A DNA stretch of 64,000 nucleotides from Torreya grandis (GCA_037957365.1 JARHVA010001923.1:519001-583000), one strand, 5' to 3'; counted from the first letter of the stretch, positions 10,150 to 24,560 are shown. The notes: generated from the sequence alone by a model not told the origin. Made by a program: numbers and translations.

Positions 10150-12790
10150 TAGATTATAAGCCTAACTTTCTATGTATGAGGAATGTTACATGTAGATGTA
10201 TATGAATTTAAAAAATCATCAAGTGCCATATCATAATTGTCATTATCACTACTTATAAAATTGGTTTCCAAATGTAATTAGAGGTGTAGGGATTGGTCAA
10301 GTTTGTTATATTATTGTCTTTGTTTGTTATGGAACATGTTGAATTATCTTAGGAGTTGTCTCAGGATGTACTATAGAAGATTTAGATTTTTTTTAACCTT
10401 CCATAACTCTTTGATATGAAGCATGTTTGTTAAGAAGGTAGACCTTTTAATTTTGAACTAGTTGTATATAAAGGTTTTATATATGTGTCATAATTGAATG
10501 TGTATTCTGATCTTTAATGGGTTGATTATTTGTGCTTTGTGCTTTAGATATTTTTCCATAATTATTTTTTTATGGTGCTCTTTAATAGGTGCCACAACCA
10601 ATTGAGGTGGTAGTGTGGGAGGAGGAGTTACTTATGCCTATAGAGTATACTCATATGGTATGCCTTGAGCTTTTACCACTTAATTATAATGTATGTACTT
10701 GAGGCATTTGTCCACTATTTATGGATCTACTCAAAAAAAATTAGTATCCAATGGTATCCTAATAACATATTGAAGCCCATGGACTTTTTAACTTGGAGAG
10801 ATAACAATATATGTCACAAATTATCTTGTTTATGCCCATAAAATGTTGTAACTACCCTTTATATAGCTTGCAAATACTTCTCTGTGTATCTAATTTTGTA
10901 AATTAGTATCATTTTACATGCATTTTTTCTTGATCCATTGTAATGCATGATATTGTGACTAGGTTGCTTATTGATGTATGCTCTAATAAATAGTGTTTAC
11001 TTATCTAAATCCTCATCATTTATTTCATTATCACCAAATTTAATTATTATATATGGTGTTAATTTACCTTTGAATATTCCAATAATTCCATCTATTGGAT
11101 GCCCATGTGTCTTAGGATGAGGATTTGCATTGTATGCATGATGTAGTTCTAAATGGTCTATATTTTATATTGTACCATGATTTGGGAAAGGATTATTGAA
11201 TATTTTCATCTTTGCATTATCATTTTGTTATGGTCTTATTTCCTTTGTGGTTTTATTTACCTCAATAGTATTATCATCAATGAGATCTTGTCTTTTATGC
11301 CTTAGCATGTAGCAATCTTTTTTGGAATGCCTAATGAATCTATGGTAGTCATTGTATGCATTATTATCAAAGGCCTTACGTTGAGGCTTGGTAAAATAAA
11401 TCTCAAATAGAGTAGGTAGAGATATGAGTTTTCAATAAATTATATTTTGTAATAATATATGAGGAGGTTGTGGTAACTTTTTAAATTTATTCCGAGGTGG
11501 AGTTTTCAATTGAAGCTTGTTTGATGGTTGGGATATTTCATTAACTGCTAATTTCACTCAGTTTTACTTTCCTTAGATTTGACTTTGTAGTTTGGATTAC
11601 TTTGAAAATTGACATTTTATATAGATAGAGAACTTAGTGTATACTTTATCTTGTTCAATGTTAAAATCTTAACTTCCCTTTATTTGACTATGTGGCATAA
11701 CTCACCAAAAGATCTAAATTAATCAAACATTATGGATTCATGGAGTGGATCTAGCAAGCTTTATGTAAAAATATTTTTTAATTAATTATTTTCTATATAT
11801 TTTTCATCTTTACAAGAATAGTATTTTACCAAAGAACATATTCCCTAATATGTTCATTTGAATGTTGTGTGAGCTTAGTATTTTATGCATAGGATAACTT
11901 TTCAATAGTGTTGATGGAGAATTGTGATAGGAATTGATATCTTAATGGTTTGAATTCTCTAATTTATTGAATTTGAAGATCATAGAACCATTGAATTTCA
12001 TAGTCCTTGAGACCATTTACAAAAAAAATTGTGAATAATTTATCACTATAAGCATATTCTAAACATGCTACATGGAATGAATGAATGGGTTGTTCAGGAT
12101 CACTTTTACCCTCATAATTTGTTAGTTTAGGTGTTATAAATCCTTTGATAGTGGGTAAGAGGCTAAATCAGGGGCCAAAGGATTTTGAAACAAATTATGA
12201 GAGTCTATTGAGTGAGTATATTTGGAAACACCTTGTTATAATTACAATATTGTAGCATGTAAGGCTGGAACATTTTTCTCAAGAGAGGATACGTTAAGTG
12301 AAGTTAGAATTTGACCTTATGTGGTGATCAAGGGAGGTGTATATGATGCCTTTATATAAATAGTCATCTTAATATATTTTTAAAAAAGTGATGCACCCAT
12401 ACCTAAGGATTATGGCATATATGTAACAATAGTTATTGATATAGGAGAAGAAACTAGAACACTTGAAGTGGCAATGTAAACTTGAGTTTATTTCTTTTAT
12501 TTATCTCTTGTAATGTATAATAATGAGTCTATCTTATGTGGGTTGGCATTAATATATTCAATGAATTATTTTTCATTATCTTCATCCACTTAATCTAGAT
12601 TAGTTTTATCAGCTTAAATATTCATGATAAGCCCATCAATATGGTGTGTAGTATATCTTGTAAGAGTCAAAATGTACAATTGCTCTTGTTCCCAAGTCAT
12701 CCTTGATTTTTTTAAATCCCTTAACTTTGCTTGTACATAACATCAAATAGTTGTCTTATCATATTCATCAAAAATATTTATATCATCCAT
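10150..12790 (-). pseudogene. Ty3-like gag remnant, unit A
   Basis: Minus-strand translation from ATG 12790 (MDDINIFDEYDK) is full of stops. It shows a capsid block about 11900-12140 with TPKLTNYEGKSDPEQPIHSF, HVACLEYAYSDKLFT and later REFKPLRYQFLSQFS. It then shows a zinc-knuckle region about 11278-11376 with YHRFIRHSKKDCYMLRHK and RQDLIDD, in which the first Cys of the knuckle is lost. The same two blocks occur in unit B in the same order. No protease, RT or integrase follows before the noncoding half begins near 10100. Confidence 0.7.
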
Positions 12791-12799
12791 TGTAGAAGA

Positions 12800-13734
12800 G
12801 TTCAAAAAACCTAAATATTATCTACAGGCATTCCACTTATTTTAGCATTATGCCTTAGAGGAATAGAGGAGTTAACCTTCTTGAGTGGCATATCCAATAT
12901 AGCTAATATATGAGGTACACAATAAATAAATAACCAATCCAATAGATTCTTTAGGTATTTTAAAAATCCAAGAGAGGCTATTTCAAAAAAAGTAGTATTT
13001 ATACAAATCTCAAAAAATAATTTTAAAATAGATACATTATTCATCTTCTTAAATAAGTTTACTAAAACATAGTAAATTGCAAATTATGGAAAAACCATAT
13101 AGTATTTTAACAAAATATAATGGATTTTCCATCCAATAATTATTAACAAAAATAACCTTAGATAATTTTAATAATAGATTAATTTTTGTTTAAAAATTAT
13201 CGAATCAAATAATAACTTGAAAAGAAAAAACCCTAATGGGAGAATGACTGAAACTAGGCAGGGTGTGTTTACTTTGTAGGCTCTCAGATATATTTACCAT
13301 AGTCATAAATAGTGAACACAACAATGAAGTCACTAACTACATAGGATTACATCATTATTGTATCCATAATATATTATCTCTAGGGTACATTGAAATTAAC
13401 TTCATGAAGTAACCACTTATCGATACACTACAAGAATAAATAACCAAAGGTTTCCTACAACTAAAAACAAAAATCCTAGGAATTTTTTATATATTGTAAG
13501 GTACATGGAAACTAAAGTTAGTGAATATTAATATTTAATGGCTTGAGTATTTGGGCATTATCCCTGGCACCATGGTTTAGGAAAAACTGATGATTGATTT
13601 ACCAAGAACGATAGCTCCTATGATTTTAAAAATTGTTGGAACATAGTTTCTAAGAAAATAAAGGGGAAAAAGATGAAATTGAAAAATGAAATAAAAAATC
13701 AAAGGCTAAGAAACAAAGGTTCGGGTTTACCAAT
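12800..13734. other. AT-rich spacer between units A and B
   Basis: This stretch sits upstream (minus strand) of the unit A gag, where an untranslated leader would be. The open frame at 12811-13044 (minus) has no recognisable motif. Short words near 13690-13735 (tcaaaggctaagaaacaaagg, ccaatatgttt.accct) resemble 47190-47400. I see no gene. Confidence 0.4.
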
Positions 13735-16700
13735 ATGTTTCACCCTATTTTTTATTTTTATTTTAAAAATATTTTTTGTGATTATATAGGTGTGAAACTA
13801 TAAATATTAGAATGTTAAAGATATATAATTTCAACTATTCTAGTTTTGACAAATTGATAAATATGGAAATTTGATATTTTAGGAAAATACTAAGAATAAA
13901 TATACCTAGCTTGCACACTTAATTTTGTTAAGTATTTTAACTATCTTCAAGTTTAAATCAAAATAAGAGGTGATTTTATAGGGTCGGGATTAGATTCTAG
14001 ATAGGTCCATTATAAGTGAAAGGTAGCGTAGTGAATTTTAGTCCATTGACTATGGACTTATCCCAGATGACTATGATAGATTACTAATAGAGAAAGAAGG
14101 AATCTAGAAAAGACAAATTAATGACAAAATTAGAAGATTTTTATGGACACAAGTGTTGTAAGTGGACAAATTTTCAATACACCTAATTTCATTGACCATA
14201 GACTTTCCATGATTTGAATTTCATAAAAATAAATCATTGCATATTGTATACCTATAAATGTTAAGTAATTTGATATGTCATGGCTAAGGTTTGGTCATGT
14301 ATAAATAGTTATTTATGTTCTCTTTTCTTTGAAACCCTTAGGTAACTTTGATAGCTTGGAAACCTATGATAAAAATAAGGGAGTGAAATGGTTTGAGATA
14401 ACCTCAATCACCCCATTAATGATTGATTGTTTTCTATGTATCCAATACTCCAAAGAGGTAAATCAAGCCCACATAGGTCTCCCACCTACAGTGAATGTGC
14501 AATTATGCTCCTTTGACTATGTGTATGTAGATAGAAGATGGATTAGATACTTGATAATGATGTATATTGATATGATTTGGAGGGATATTAACTTAGATTA
14601 TGGTTGCTCCTTGTGAATGATTTTGAATTTGGTCAAAATAGGGCATATTTTCTCAATGTGTAAAAGTGTATAAGTTTGAACCAAGTGAATAGTAATTCCC
14701 CTTAGTGAGTGACTCTTTACATGTATTTATAAGTAAATATTTTGAAAATTTTATTTAGTTAACCATGTGAAACATGCAAAAAGACCCAAAAATGTGTTTT
14801 AAATTTTAGAAACTAGTTATTATTTAGCATTGGATATGACTAGCCTAAGTGGATAGGGTCATATAATATGCTCTAGTCTGCTTAGATCAGACCTATCCAA
14901 AATAATCAAGGACTTGTGTCCTCTATTAGAGATAGTTTGAAGATTATTTTAGATATATTGAGCATTCGACATTGAATTTTTTGTATATTAATAACAACAA
15001 ACAAAATATCAATCCCACATATAGAAAAATGACTTCAATAAATAGTGACTAAGAGTTGTGTATTTGTGTGCAACTCATGTGGTTTAGAATGTGTCAATAA
15101 TATCATTTCCAATATATGTGACAAATTTTATATGTCTACAATGTACAACACACTTTTTATTTGGTTTTAAACTCCAATTGTGAAAGTCACTTCATATCAA
15201 AACCTACAATACACATGTGTGTTGGTGAAAACCATGTTACCCTTGCAACTTATTGGAGATGATGTTTTTTTTTTCTAAGCATTGGAGAAACTTATGCTTC
15301 CCTATTGAATCAAGTGGCTATTTAGGTTTATTTTACCCCAGATTTGTTTGATTATGTAATCTCTTGGGTTGGGAAGGTAACCTAACCCAACCCTCATGAA
15401 TGTGGGGAAAAGTGCACAATTTACTAACCCAAATAAATATGTAGGTAAAGATAGAACCATTAGGTTAGATTCACTAAAAAAAATTGAATTAACAACTACA
15501 AATGGACTATATATTCTATTGTATTGTTTCTCTCTCAAGATCACTCAAGTTTGCTCCATTTTTATCTTATTTTATCTATGTAAAAATAAAAAGTGTGATC
15601 AAAACCAAATGAACAATTTTCATGCCCCCATCATTAATGCAAGTTTGATTATATAATTTCACTCAATTTATAATAAAATGTATGATCAAAAGAGATGAAA
15701 AATGTTCATGCTCCTATCATGAATGTAGATCTGATAAATGTGAATTAGAATGACATTCATTTTCCATTCAACTATAATTTGTACTATTATACATAAATGA
15801 GTATCATGCCCCCAAAATCAGTAGCAACTGATATAAAGTGTTATGCATCTATATGTTATATATGAGAACATGTATCTCAAATGTATATGTATATGTAAAA
15901 TTTTAATTCATGGTCTTGTAAATTATGTGTATATGACCATTCATATGCACCAAAGTTTTTATGAACATGTTCTTAAGTGTTTGTAAAGTGAGTGCATATT
16001 CATGGCATTTACCCCCATAATATTTATCAATGTGTCAATATCTATAATGTGTCTAAACTAGTTGACATCTAAACCATTATGAATCTCTAAAATATATACT
16101 CTAATCTAATTTTATACTCATTAAGGCCTATTTTTATATGACAATCCCACTATAATACCCCATTTTGAGAACAGAGATGTGTCCTATAAATCATTCATCT
16201 CAAAAGAAGATTTATCTTTATTATGTCATGTATAAAGATAACATCATGTAATATAATGTGAACATGTGGAGAATATGTCATTATATTAATATATATAATT
16301 ATAAATACATGTATATAACATATATAATTTAGGGCATGTAAGTTTCATGTATATATAAATGTAACAATGAGTCACATATTATTAGGATCACTGAATAAGA
16401 CTACATAGTAAAAGTTCATGATATAGATCATGACACCACTCTTTTTATTAAGTTTAATAAGTGTAAGTGTTAGTATAAAATAAAAGGCCAAGGTTTGTAT
16501 ACACTTCAACATAAATATGTTATAGCAAAAAAATACAAAGGCCACATTCAAGTGACATAAATATGTCTCAACAAATAAAACCAAGGGTTGCATGTAAGGG
16601 ACATAAAAATGTCAAAACCAAGGGAAATGAAATATGTTGCATCAAACAAGGTGAATGCCCACACATGATATATAATCTCAAAGTAACCTATCATGTACGA

Positions 16701-17110
16701 GAGTAACAAAATAAATGTATTAGATAATAGGAAACTAGTCTACACCATCCATATGTATCAATGTCATAATGTAGTACAATATCATATCCATGTATCACTA
16801 TGTAAGATATGATGAACTAAAAATCCAAGTGTAATCAATATAGGTAGTGCAACATGGTACAAAGTTCATAAAAATATATAACCTATAATAATTAAACCTA
16901 TAGAACAAGATGCCCCAATATCGGTTTGGCACTAGGTAGAAGAAATTCTAACATTTATATGTCCATGTGTAACCTGTATGTCTTACATTACCCTCATATA
17001 CTATAAAATGCATGTGTATAAAAAATAATATTCCATCTACCAAATATGTAAATAGTGTGATCTATTAATCATGTCATGTTTAGGTCCTTTTTTAAAAAAA
17101 ATTAAATGTT
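13735..17110 (-). repeat. noncoding or LTR-like half of repeat unit B
   Basis: Collinear with 6440-10090 over the whole length with many small indels; by eye roughly two thirds to three quarters of bases agree. It lies between the gag remnants of units A and B, so it could serve as the 5' LTR of element A or the 3' LTR of element B. Confidence 0.55.
14329..14616 (+). other. 95-codon frame in unit B, function unknown
   Basis: Counterpart of the plus-strand frame at 7002-7320 and the longer of the two. It has no signal peptide, membrane segment or known motif that I can see. The region is also partly present at 51380-51444, next to the copia insertion. It could be chance coding potential in a repeated noncoding sequence. 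Confidence 0.25.
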
Positions 17111-17149
17111 CTTAGATTTTCTATTTTTGTATTTTTTGTATTTTTGGAA

Positions 17150-19996
17150 TATTTGGAATTTGGAAAATCTAACCAATGATCCCATCAACAAGAGGGTAAT
17201 GGTAAATTAATATATCAAATAGTGGAGGGGAATTCTAACATGGATGAGAGGTACCAACTATGGGTGGGTTTGGAACTGATAATAACTCATGTGGTGTACC
17301 ATATATGTTATGATCATTATTCATATAACTTAGTGTATGATGGTTAGCTCTAGATGATTGAGTACTTTATGGGGTCTAATATATAGTAGAAATATGTCTC
17401 GATGCATGTGTTCTCTATAAAACATGTTGAACTATTTGTGGTTCTAACTGAGTATGTATTATAGGAGATAATGTCTTTGGTGGACCCTCAGTAACTCTTT
17501 GATGTGATTGTCATTGAATAGTTAGCTATCTAGTAGACCCAAATTTATTCCTCTAAACTAATTATATAGATAGATCATGTATATGTGGAATGATTAAATA
17601 GGTGTATCAACCATCATGAATAGGTGTATAAACCATCTCTTTACAATTATCTTGAATAGGTATAACAACCATATCTATATAATGATCCTAAATAGGTGTA
17701 TCAACTAATCATGGTGGTGGTGGGGGTGGAGGAGGAGTTATCCCTAATAATAGAGGATACTCATACCAAACACCTAGAATTATAACTACTCTATTATAGT
17801 GTATGTAATTTAGAAATAGCTGTATTATAGAGGGTATTGCATGAAGTTTTTGCATTCAAGGGCATCCTAAAAACATTTCAAAGACCCCATTACTTTGTAT
17901 AAATATAAATGATGTAGCTAATATGGTTGAGCCTACCTAAAGAGGTAATAATATGCATCCCAAGGTATTCTATTTTTGTTTATAGAATCCATTAACTACT
18001 TTTGATGTATCTTGTAATCTTATCCCATATTCCCAAGGGAGTTAAGAATTTTCATCATGTAAATTTTATTTCTCAAAACATTTTCAATCATGACATTATG
18101 TATAGGTTGATTTTTGATATGGGATCATATGAAGAGTGCATGAAAATTTGAATCATCATCAACTATCTCATTGTCATCAAATGTGAACATGGGTTTCTAT
18201 GGTAAAGTATCACTAAGTGTACCAATAATAGTATCTATTAGATGATCATATGTTGATAGTGAAGGATCATGTTATATGTATTATGTACCTCTAAAGTGTC
18301 CTTAGTTTATTTTATCTCATGTTTAATAAATAGATCATTATATATCTTTAAGTTTTTATATCCATTATACTATGGTCTAGATTATTCTATAGGTGTGCCC
18401 AAATCGATAATGGTGTCATATATAAGATCTTGTATCTTATGTCTTAGTTTTAAACATATGTTTATTAAATGCCCTACAATCTGATGATATTTGTAATATT
18501 CATTGTCATCATAGTTCCTTGGTCTAGGCTTGATTAGATCAAGATCTTGTGGAGGAAGGATTGTGAGAACAATACACCCAAGTAAATTCTTTCATATCAC
18601 ATGAGGAGATTATGGTAATGTTTAAAAAGTCCTATTTAGTGTAGCTATCAATTGTAACTATTTTTTAGGTTATGACACTACATTTACTATAACCTTTGCC
18701 TCATTATACTATCATTTGATTTGACCTTATAACTTAGTTTCCTTTGAAACTTCATTATTGAAGCATTTTGAGGATTTTTTTTATATTTGATTTTTTTCAA
18801 AGCTATTAACTTGACTTATATATACCTCATTGTATGTCATAATTTTTAAAATTATTTGAATCTCTTGAATATGAATTATTCATGTAGCAGTGCTAGCAAG
18901 CTTTGCTTGAATATATCTTGTAATTCATTATTATCCATAAAATTGGTCCTCTTAGTTAGCATGGTATTGTATTGAAGTACATAATAATTGATTGGTTCAT
19001 TGAACCCTTGATTGAGCTTAGAAATTTAGGTATAGGATAGATTTTTATCAAGGTTAATAGAAAAGTGCACTGGTAATTGGTCATCCAATGGGTTGAATAC
19101 TCTTATGGATTGGAGAGGGAGATCATAGAACCATATTAATTCATATACCTTGAGACTTATTAGAAATATATCTTGGTAAATAGTTTGTCATTATATGCAT
19201 AGTCCAAGCATGTTGCATGGAATAATCTAAGATGATTTTTAGGATCACCTTTACCTTCATATGATGTATTCTTAGGAGCTATAAATTATGTTTCTAAAAT
19301 ATAGGGTGTTATCTCATGGTATAATGGGTTATGTAGTAAAGCATGTGAATCCATGGAATAAATATCTCTCAATACACCTTGCTCTAGCTACAACACCTTG
19401 GCATCTAGGGCTATAAAATTATGCTCAAGGGAGCATGAAATAGGATAGTTTGGTGATGGAACATGTGTCATCATCATGAGTGGGGTAAAGGTTGCCAATG
19501 TAAGAATAGGTATGGATATTTGTTTAAGGCCTTAAGTTTCCCCCAAAATATGGGTAGATATTACATATGTCACTAGAGGTGTATATGTATGGATAGTACT
19601 ATTAATGGAGGTCTAAATAACTGATGTGAAAGTACTAGCTCAAAATGATTACCTAAAAATAATAAAGGGTCCTTGTTGTTACATCTAAGATGTATTAGTA
19701 TTATCTTTGTGTGTGGCCTTAGATGTTTGGATCAATTGGACAATTTTACCCATGCCTTTAGGATATTGATGGAATCCTTGAAAAAAATTAGATAAGGCTT
19801 TAACTTGTTCAATATCTACCCCATTAATTTCATTGGGACCAATTCTATCTAGGCCCTCATAAATATCTTGATCATTATATTCATTTTTATTGTCTTGATT
19901 ATCATGGTCAAATGGAGGCATATAAACATAATCATATATTTGAAAATATTCATGAATAATTACATTAGAAGAAGAAGAAACATTCTTTGTATCCAT
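17150..19996 (-). pseudogene. Ty3-like gag remnant, unit B
   Basis: From ATG 19996 the minus strand stays open for 103 codons (MDTKNVSSSSNVIIHEY, then an acidic Asp/Asn-rich stretch) to a stop at 19685. After this come a capsid block about 19120-19290 (KNTSYEGKGDPKNHLRLFHA, TCLDYAYNDKLFTK) and a zinc-knuckle-like block about 18440-18530 (YYKYHQIVGHLINICLKLRH, KIQDLIYD). These correspond block for block to unit A. The knuckle keeps H, GH and C but not the first Cys. Stops occur throughout. Confidence 0.7.
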
Positions 19997-20037
19997 TTTA
20001 GTTTAAATGTAGATACCCATATTTGGTACAAGCTATA

Positions 20038-21283
20038 TGCAATCAAAATTGCTTGATATACATAAATTAATCCTAGATCAATTAAGATAGAGCACACCTA
20101 CATTCTGATTGGGTATACACTTGTTAAGTGGGATCATGACCAATATGGAGATCCACTAAACCTGATTAAGGGATCACTTGTATCATTTGTCACAATAAAT
20201 CATGCTAGGAAGGGTTCAAAAGCCTATAGTCTAACACAATTACACAGCCCTAAAAGAGTCCTATGATTTGATATTTCACTTATGCTAACAAACAAGAGAT
20301 TAAAATATTCTAATGAAAATAAAAGTAAACTAATCTAGTGCACACCAAAGCTTGTGGCACAAAGTGGGGGTTAGAAAAAAACAAATAAATAATAACTAAA
20401 ATAAACATGCATAGGAGACATGTACTCACATCAATTTATATGAAATCTTAATACATGGAAGAGAAGAATAAATACTTCATTATCTATCTACTCTTACAAA
20501 GGAGAGATAAAGTTCAAAATACTTACCTTTGAAGATGAACCTGTCAAGCCTCAATCTCTCCCTTGGCCAAATTGTTTCATAAGAGATTATTATGGTTTAT
20601 AAGGATAACCAAGATAAATCAGCTTTAGGCTACACAACCTACATAAGAATATAAAATACTTCTCCACAAGACAATATCAGAGCTCTAAAGAAAATATTAA
20701 ACCCTAAATCTTTATTCCTCAAGTAGAATGGTCAATAAGCAGATGTTCATTCACACTTCTTCACTTAATTCAAATATCTCTTTTGAAATGGTGGTAAACG
20801 AACTTGTATATAAAGTAGTATCTTACCTAAAAACTTTTGGACATGTTGGATGTACTAGGTCGACCAGGTCAACCTAGCACAATAACGGGTTAACTCACTA
20901 AGTTTGTGTTAGGTTGGCTAGGATGCTAACAAATTGAAAGAGCTAAAGTGTCCCCAAAACACACTAGGTCAACGAGATTAACCTAGTTTTTTGAACATGT
21001 CAAAAGGCTAACAAGGTAAGAAATTAAGGAATAAAACATGATAATGACTAAAATGGATATGAAAGAGAGAAATAAGCTTAATGTTTAAGGTTTTAGGAGG
21101 CAATTTTGTAGATGGCAAGTGGAAAAAAGAACAAAAATATTATGAAGCACCAATGGTCTACCCATTCCTTTCCCAGTGCACCCCATAAGGCATGTACTCA
21201 GAGAAATTGAGACTCAATAGGTTCCTACAAGATACAAAGTATCATTAATCAATAAAAAATTTGAAAATATTGTGTATACATAT
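20038..21283 (-). repeat. 3' LTR of element D
   Basis: Matches 35292-36532 from 'tgcaatcaaaattgc' to 'gaaaatatt.tgtataca', at about 85-90% identity by eye. It includes the shared stretch 'catgctaggaagggttc' and the palindromes at 20854-20878 and 20963-20987. The open frames inside show no protein similarity. Confidence 0.75.
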
Positions 21284-22050
21284 GCCTCAGTCGAAGCTCA
21301 TCATGTGTCACGTAAGTGCAACACAGGATGGTGCTTTGGGATAGAACATGATAACACAAAATGTTGATGTTAAGTATGGTGAAGTAAGAAACAAATAAGA
21401 TAAATTAAAGGATAGAATTGAAAAATGCATACCTTTAACTTACCTTAATGTTGTAGATAAAGAAGAAGACTGCAAGAAAGTGAAGGCATCCAATGTAAAG
21501 CACACTAGGAGAACCTATAGAAGTTAGTGCAAAAAATAGCCAAAAATCAAAAAAAATGGAAGATATAAATATAGTAATGGAAAATAATTTATATTTCACC
21601 ACGAATCTAATGCATTTTAAGGTTTTTAAAAAGGATGAGTAGAAACAAAACTACGAGCAAAACAAGGAATTTGAAGGAAAATAATTAAATAATTTGAATT
21701 TCTAAAAAGTGGTTTTAAATAGGAAAAAGAGAAGTCATTTTGTTATTTTGAATTATGAAAAAGATAAAAGAGAGCTCCGAGACCAAATAAGGCTAGGATG
21801 GCAAGGGAACGACATGTTAGATGAGGAGGACACCCATAGGTGGTAGCACATGCACTATATAGATGCAACTACATATCTCAAACCAATTTTTGAAATTTGT
21901 ATTAAATTAAGTGAATTTTTAGAAAGAATTGATTTTAAGCATTTATATATATATATATATAATGAACAAAATTATATTCTAAGTGTATCAAATATGAAGA
22001 TGGCAAATGGGTTGGAAGGAAATAGGGAGAAAATAATAAAAATGTACATT
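21284..22050. other. internal region of element D, no gene seen
   Basis: A purine-rich, AT-rich stretch with no recognisable frame. The 72-codon frame starting at 21850 has a simple (TA) tract in the middle and no motif. I do not see a clear polypurine tract beside the LTR. Confidence 0.4.
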
Positions 22051-22062
22051 TTTAGAAAAATA

Positions 22063-22172
22063 TACTAGGTTGGCATATAAAATATACTAGGTTGACCAGG
22101 TCAACCTAGTAGGTTAAATCAGGGTAAAAATCCATATGGTCGACCTAGTAGGTATAGGTTGACCTAGTGTAA
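22063..22172. repeat. palindrome cluster, 3' side of element D
   Basis: A perfect dyad (ACTAGGTTGACC, 1-bp centre A, GGTCAACCTAGT) is at 22086-22110. Half-site and partial copies flank it at 22063-22076 and 22138-22172 (GGTCGACCTAG, AGGTTGACCTAGT). Confidence 0.85.
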
Positions 22173-22519
22173 TCTGTAAGTTAGGACCTAGTGAAAAAGT
22201 GTCCAGTTAGTCTGTAAGGGCTAGAATGGAAAATTAGAACTAGGGATAAGAAGATAAGAGAAAAAATAAGAAATTTAGGATAAAATAAGACAAAAATAAG
22301 GAAATTTGGTCAAACTAGGTTGATCAGGGAACCAGAATAAGAATAAAAAAGCATGCAAGAAGTTGAAAAAAGGCTAGAAGGGACCGAAATGACCAAAGAA
22401 GGGTAAGAGGCATCAAAATAGGATAAAATGGATAAAAATGAATAAATTATGCTTGTTTTTTAATTCAAAAAATAATGTATTATGATTATACATGACATGA
22501 AGGAACTAATACATCCTGT

Positions 22520-24560
22520 GTTGTTTCTTGATTATAGAGATGACTATGGTTTTAGAGGTTGTTAGACATGTCTTAGTTTTTAGATTTGTTAGATAAGTTG
22601 ATAGATGGAGATAGAGCTAGACTGGTAGCCATGGGTCTAGGAGGTATATCAGCTATGTGTAGGATCCCCCTTAGTGTAGATGTGTTGGTCATGTTCCCTA
22701 GTTGTTGGGAATGATTGACCAACACCTTCAGATGGGAGGTGGATGGGGATGTGATAGAGGTGGATATCACATTAAAGGATGTCCATGTCATCTTTAGACT
22801 ACCTATAGTAGGAACACCATTGATTTTAGGGATTCTAGATAGCATAGAGGAGAGGAAAGCCATACCCACGTGGGCTACAAGCTCAGAGATGATATTTCTA
22901 AGGTAGAAAGTGAGTATGGATGATATGTGTATATCATACATTCTAGATCTCCAGAAGGTAGTGATAGGCCTTGTGACATAACAAGTACTCACAAGTCAAT
23001 GGTAAGGTACCACTATACATGTTAGCCTTGAGCAAGATGATGCTAGAGGAGGGAGTGTTATATGATCTAGGCTTTATCATCTAGGTCTAGCTTGTTTATG
23101 ATTTGTTTGAGATGTAAGTTAGAGGACATAAGACCATCGGATTGATCATAATACTGATAGCATGGATATATGATATATTTCCTATGTATCAACCAGTTGG
23201 GTTGCATATGGTCTATGATAAGTCACCTTAGGTGAGGAGATAGAGGGAGGACCAAGTATCATAGGTCATGCCCCATGTGCCAACACTATACATGGTGAGA
23301 TGCACTAATATAGTATGGCAACCATATGAGTAGCTCGCGATTACCTAGGAGAGTTGGCACATAATTGGACTAGTGTTAAAGAGGAGACAAGTGATAAGAC
23401 ACTATACATTGTGAAGAGAGACACATCTAATGGCATGGGTTTTAGGGTTGATGGGTCTACCTTACCTATAAACATTGATACTCATAATTGAGTAATGAAA
23501 CTAACATGTGAGAGAGACATGAGGGAAGAAGGGACTCAAACCACTAATAGTGAGACCAACATTAAGACCATGTCAAGAATGACTATAGACTAGTCAAGCA
23601 CGATGAGGGGTAGATCAGGAGGAGGTAGAGGTGGAGGTGGAGATACCAGATGTACCACCACTAACTCCATAAAGAGACAAATGATGACCACTAAGGAATG
23701 GATTGATAGAGGCAAAAAGAGAGAGTAGAGACCATCATCATCCTTAGTGAGTCAGTAGATGAGCTAGAGGAGTGATAAATGAGAGAGAGACCATTTAGGA
23801 ATAGACTAAGATGGATATAATCCATGATAGGTAGGTTCGAACTAAGGAGGTGACCTACAAAGGAGGTACTAGGAGGCCACATAGATGAGGAGACTATGTT
23901 AGGTGGTCATGTAAATGGAGAGACCATAAGACTGAGACATAGCTAGATAACAAAAATATGATTGATTTATTGCTTAAGTTTTTATTTGGATAGATAGATA
24001 GATATTGTGAGATATGATATTGATCTAACATCCATTTGGTGTGATTTTTTAGGAATACCTAAGGATGAAGAGGAGAGATGGGGGTCCCTAGTTAGGGGAG
24101 TACTTCATGACTTCCTAGATGAGACTCTATAGCTGTACGACCCCATGACACTGGAGGATCTAAGCATACCATCTACCCTAGTTCAGGAGAGCTAGCTTAG
24201 AATATTAGGAGAGGCTATGAGGTAGACAAGGATGTAGAGAGAGAGGGTGAAGACACCAATAGATATGGGTGTAGGAGAGAGGTAGGATTGGTAGGCCCTA
24301 GTTGATGAGAGAGCTATGCATCTAGAGATAGTGACACAAATGATGTAGGCATATAAAATGATATAGACCTAGATGATGTAGGCACATATAATGACCCAAA
24401 CTAAGTTGGTACATGCATAGGTGTAGATATCACATCTATAAGGATAGGTAGAGGGATTGAGATCTTGGACTACCTCATTATAATATACCATTCAAAGGAG
24501 TTAGACCGAGGCCTCAGCAAGCAGCATGGCTATGCCATGAGACAAATAGGATAGAACCCA
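22520..24560 (+). pseudogene. plant mobile domain (PMD) gene remnant in element D
   Basis: Plus-strand translation across frames gives the PMD signature in order. It starts with MGLGGISAMCRIPLSVDVLV, then FRWEVDGDVIEVDITLKDVH and VIFRLPIVGTPLI (22715-22840), which matches the family pattern 'F+.P.GE.T.TL.DV..L.GLP..G'. Further on come IIILIAWIYDIFPMYQP (about 23120-23200) and MVRCTNMVWQPYE (about 23290-23330), matching the later PMD blocks. Stops and frame changes separate these blocks. The tail to 24560 is charged and Met/Asp-rich without clear similarity. PMD occurs in plant genes such as MAIN/MAIL1 and in transposons (family knowledge). It is antisense to gag and protease of the host element. 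Confidence 0.65.

Noticed and set aside
22573..22992. 139-codon minus-strand frame
   Set aside because: The opposite (plus) strand carries the PMD motif; this frame is Ser/Thr-rich without similarity and is treated as its shadow.
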